NCBI RefSeq assembly: GCF_047607725.1
Contig: NZ_JBLKSS010000089.1
Span: forward strand, 1-14,680
DNA length: 14,680 nucleotides
Reading direction: 5' to 3'
From: JBLKSS01 sp047607725
Lineage (GTDB): Bacteria; Pseudomonadota; Gammaproteobacteria; Enterobacterales; Enterobacteriaceae
Every line of letters begins with the position of its first letter. Position 1 is the first letter of the stretch. This document shows, one piece after another, positions 14,541 to 14,680 of this stretch. A program made the position numbers and the translations under genes. Below the pieces are notes generated by a model. The model was not told where the DNA came from. It worked only from the letters and a program-made list of their open reading frames with translations, and did no database searches.

Positions 14541-14680
14541 GTAAGCGCCCCGTGGAGGACGTCTTGAATTATTGGTGGGTTTGTTGTATGGGACAGTAAA
14601 CCTACGTTACACGCTTATGCTCATTGCATTTTCACATTGTATTGATTTTAATAACTTTTATTTCCATCCCGGTTTGAGTG
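14541..14680 (+). mobile_element. IS66-type element end (partial, right border)
   Basis: The element begins GTAAGCG at 14541 and runs out of the window to the right. The 140 bp match the left border in inverted orientation with two mismatches, so both borders are the same end of the same element. No tnpA start is visible, unlike in the 5125-5526 scar, whose sequence beyond GTAAGCG is also different. This is thus a different IS66-type element or the opposite end of one. Confidence 0.75.

Noticed and set aside
1..14680. Composite transposon carried by the two border IS copies
   Set aside because: The content is ordinary chromosomal housekeeping genes in native order, with an internal rearrangement scar. 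Nothing suggests that it moves as a unit.

Overview
This window looks like chromosomal DNA of an enterobacterial endosymbiont whose genome is decaying through insertion sequences (ISs), most likely a Sodalis-type organism. Its housekeeping genes follow the E. coli/Salmonella forms closely (pat, pssA, lysC, pgi, yjbEF). They are mixed with IS ends, gene stumps and at least one fresh frameshift. The genus is inferred from this pattern; no marker gene here proves it.

Layout. Positions 1-140 and 14541-14680 are near-identical inverted copies of one end of an IS66-type element, so the window is bounded by the same repeat on both sides. Next comes about 370 bp without a recognisable gene but with a strong hairpin. 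A decayed 3' end of yfiP (tapT) follows, drawn out into a low-complexity tail with an 18-bp tandem repeat. After it stand pat (protein lysine acetyltransferase) and pssA (phosphatidylserine synthase), both intact and in the usual enterobacterial order yfiP-pat-pssA.

At 5125-5526 lies a 402-bp palindromic scar made of two head-on IS66 ends. The DNA after it comes from another part of the standard enterobacterial map: the last 35 codons of an ABC permease, a second permease, an ATPase, yjbB, lysC (opposite strand), pgi and the yjbEFG cluster. The scar therefore looks like the breakpoint of a rearrangement or deletion. It left the ABC importer without most of its first permease.

yjbB (Na+/phosphate-type transporter with a PhoU-like tail) has a one-base frameshift. 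lysC keeps a complete lysine riboswitch, a candidate promoter and a hairpin covering its ribosome binding site, so lysine control seems intact. pgi is full length with all catalytic residues. yjbE and yjbF (exopolysaccharide-linked secreted protein and lipoprotein) are intact and separated by an intrinsic terminator. yjbG is cut short after about 31 codons beside the right-hand IS end, so the yjbEFGH function is probably lost.

Core metabolism (lysine and aspartate-family synthesis, glycolysis, phospholipid synthesis, protein acetylation) is kept. Transport and envelope-polysaccharide genes are being lost, as expected for a recent host-restricted symbiont. I found no undescribed multi-gene system. 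The most notable features are structural: the IS66 palindrome, the matching window ends, the hairpin at 193-240 and the candidate operators before lysC and yjbE.
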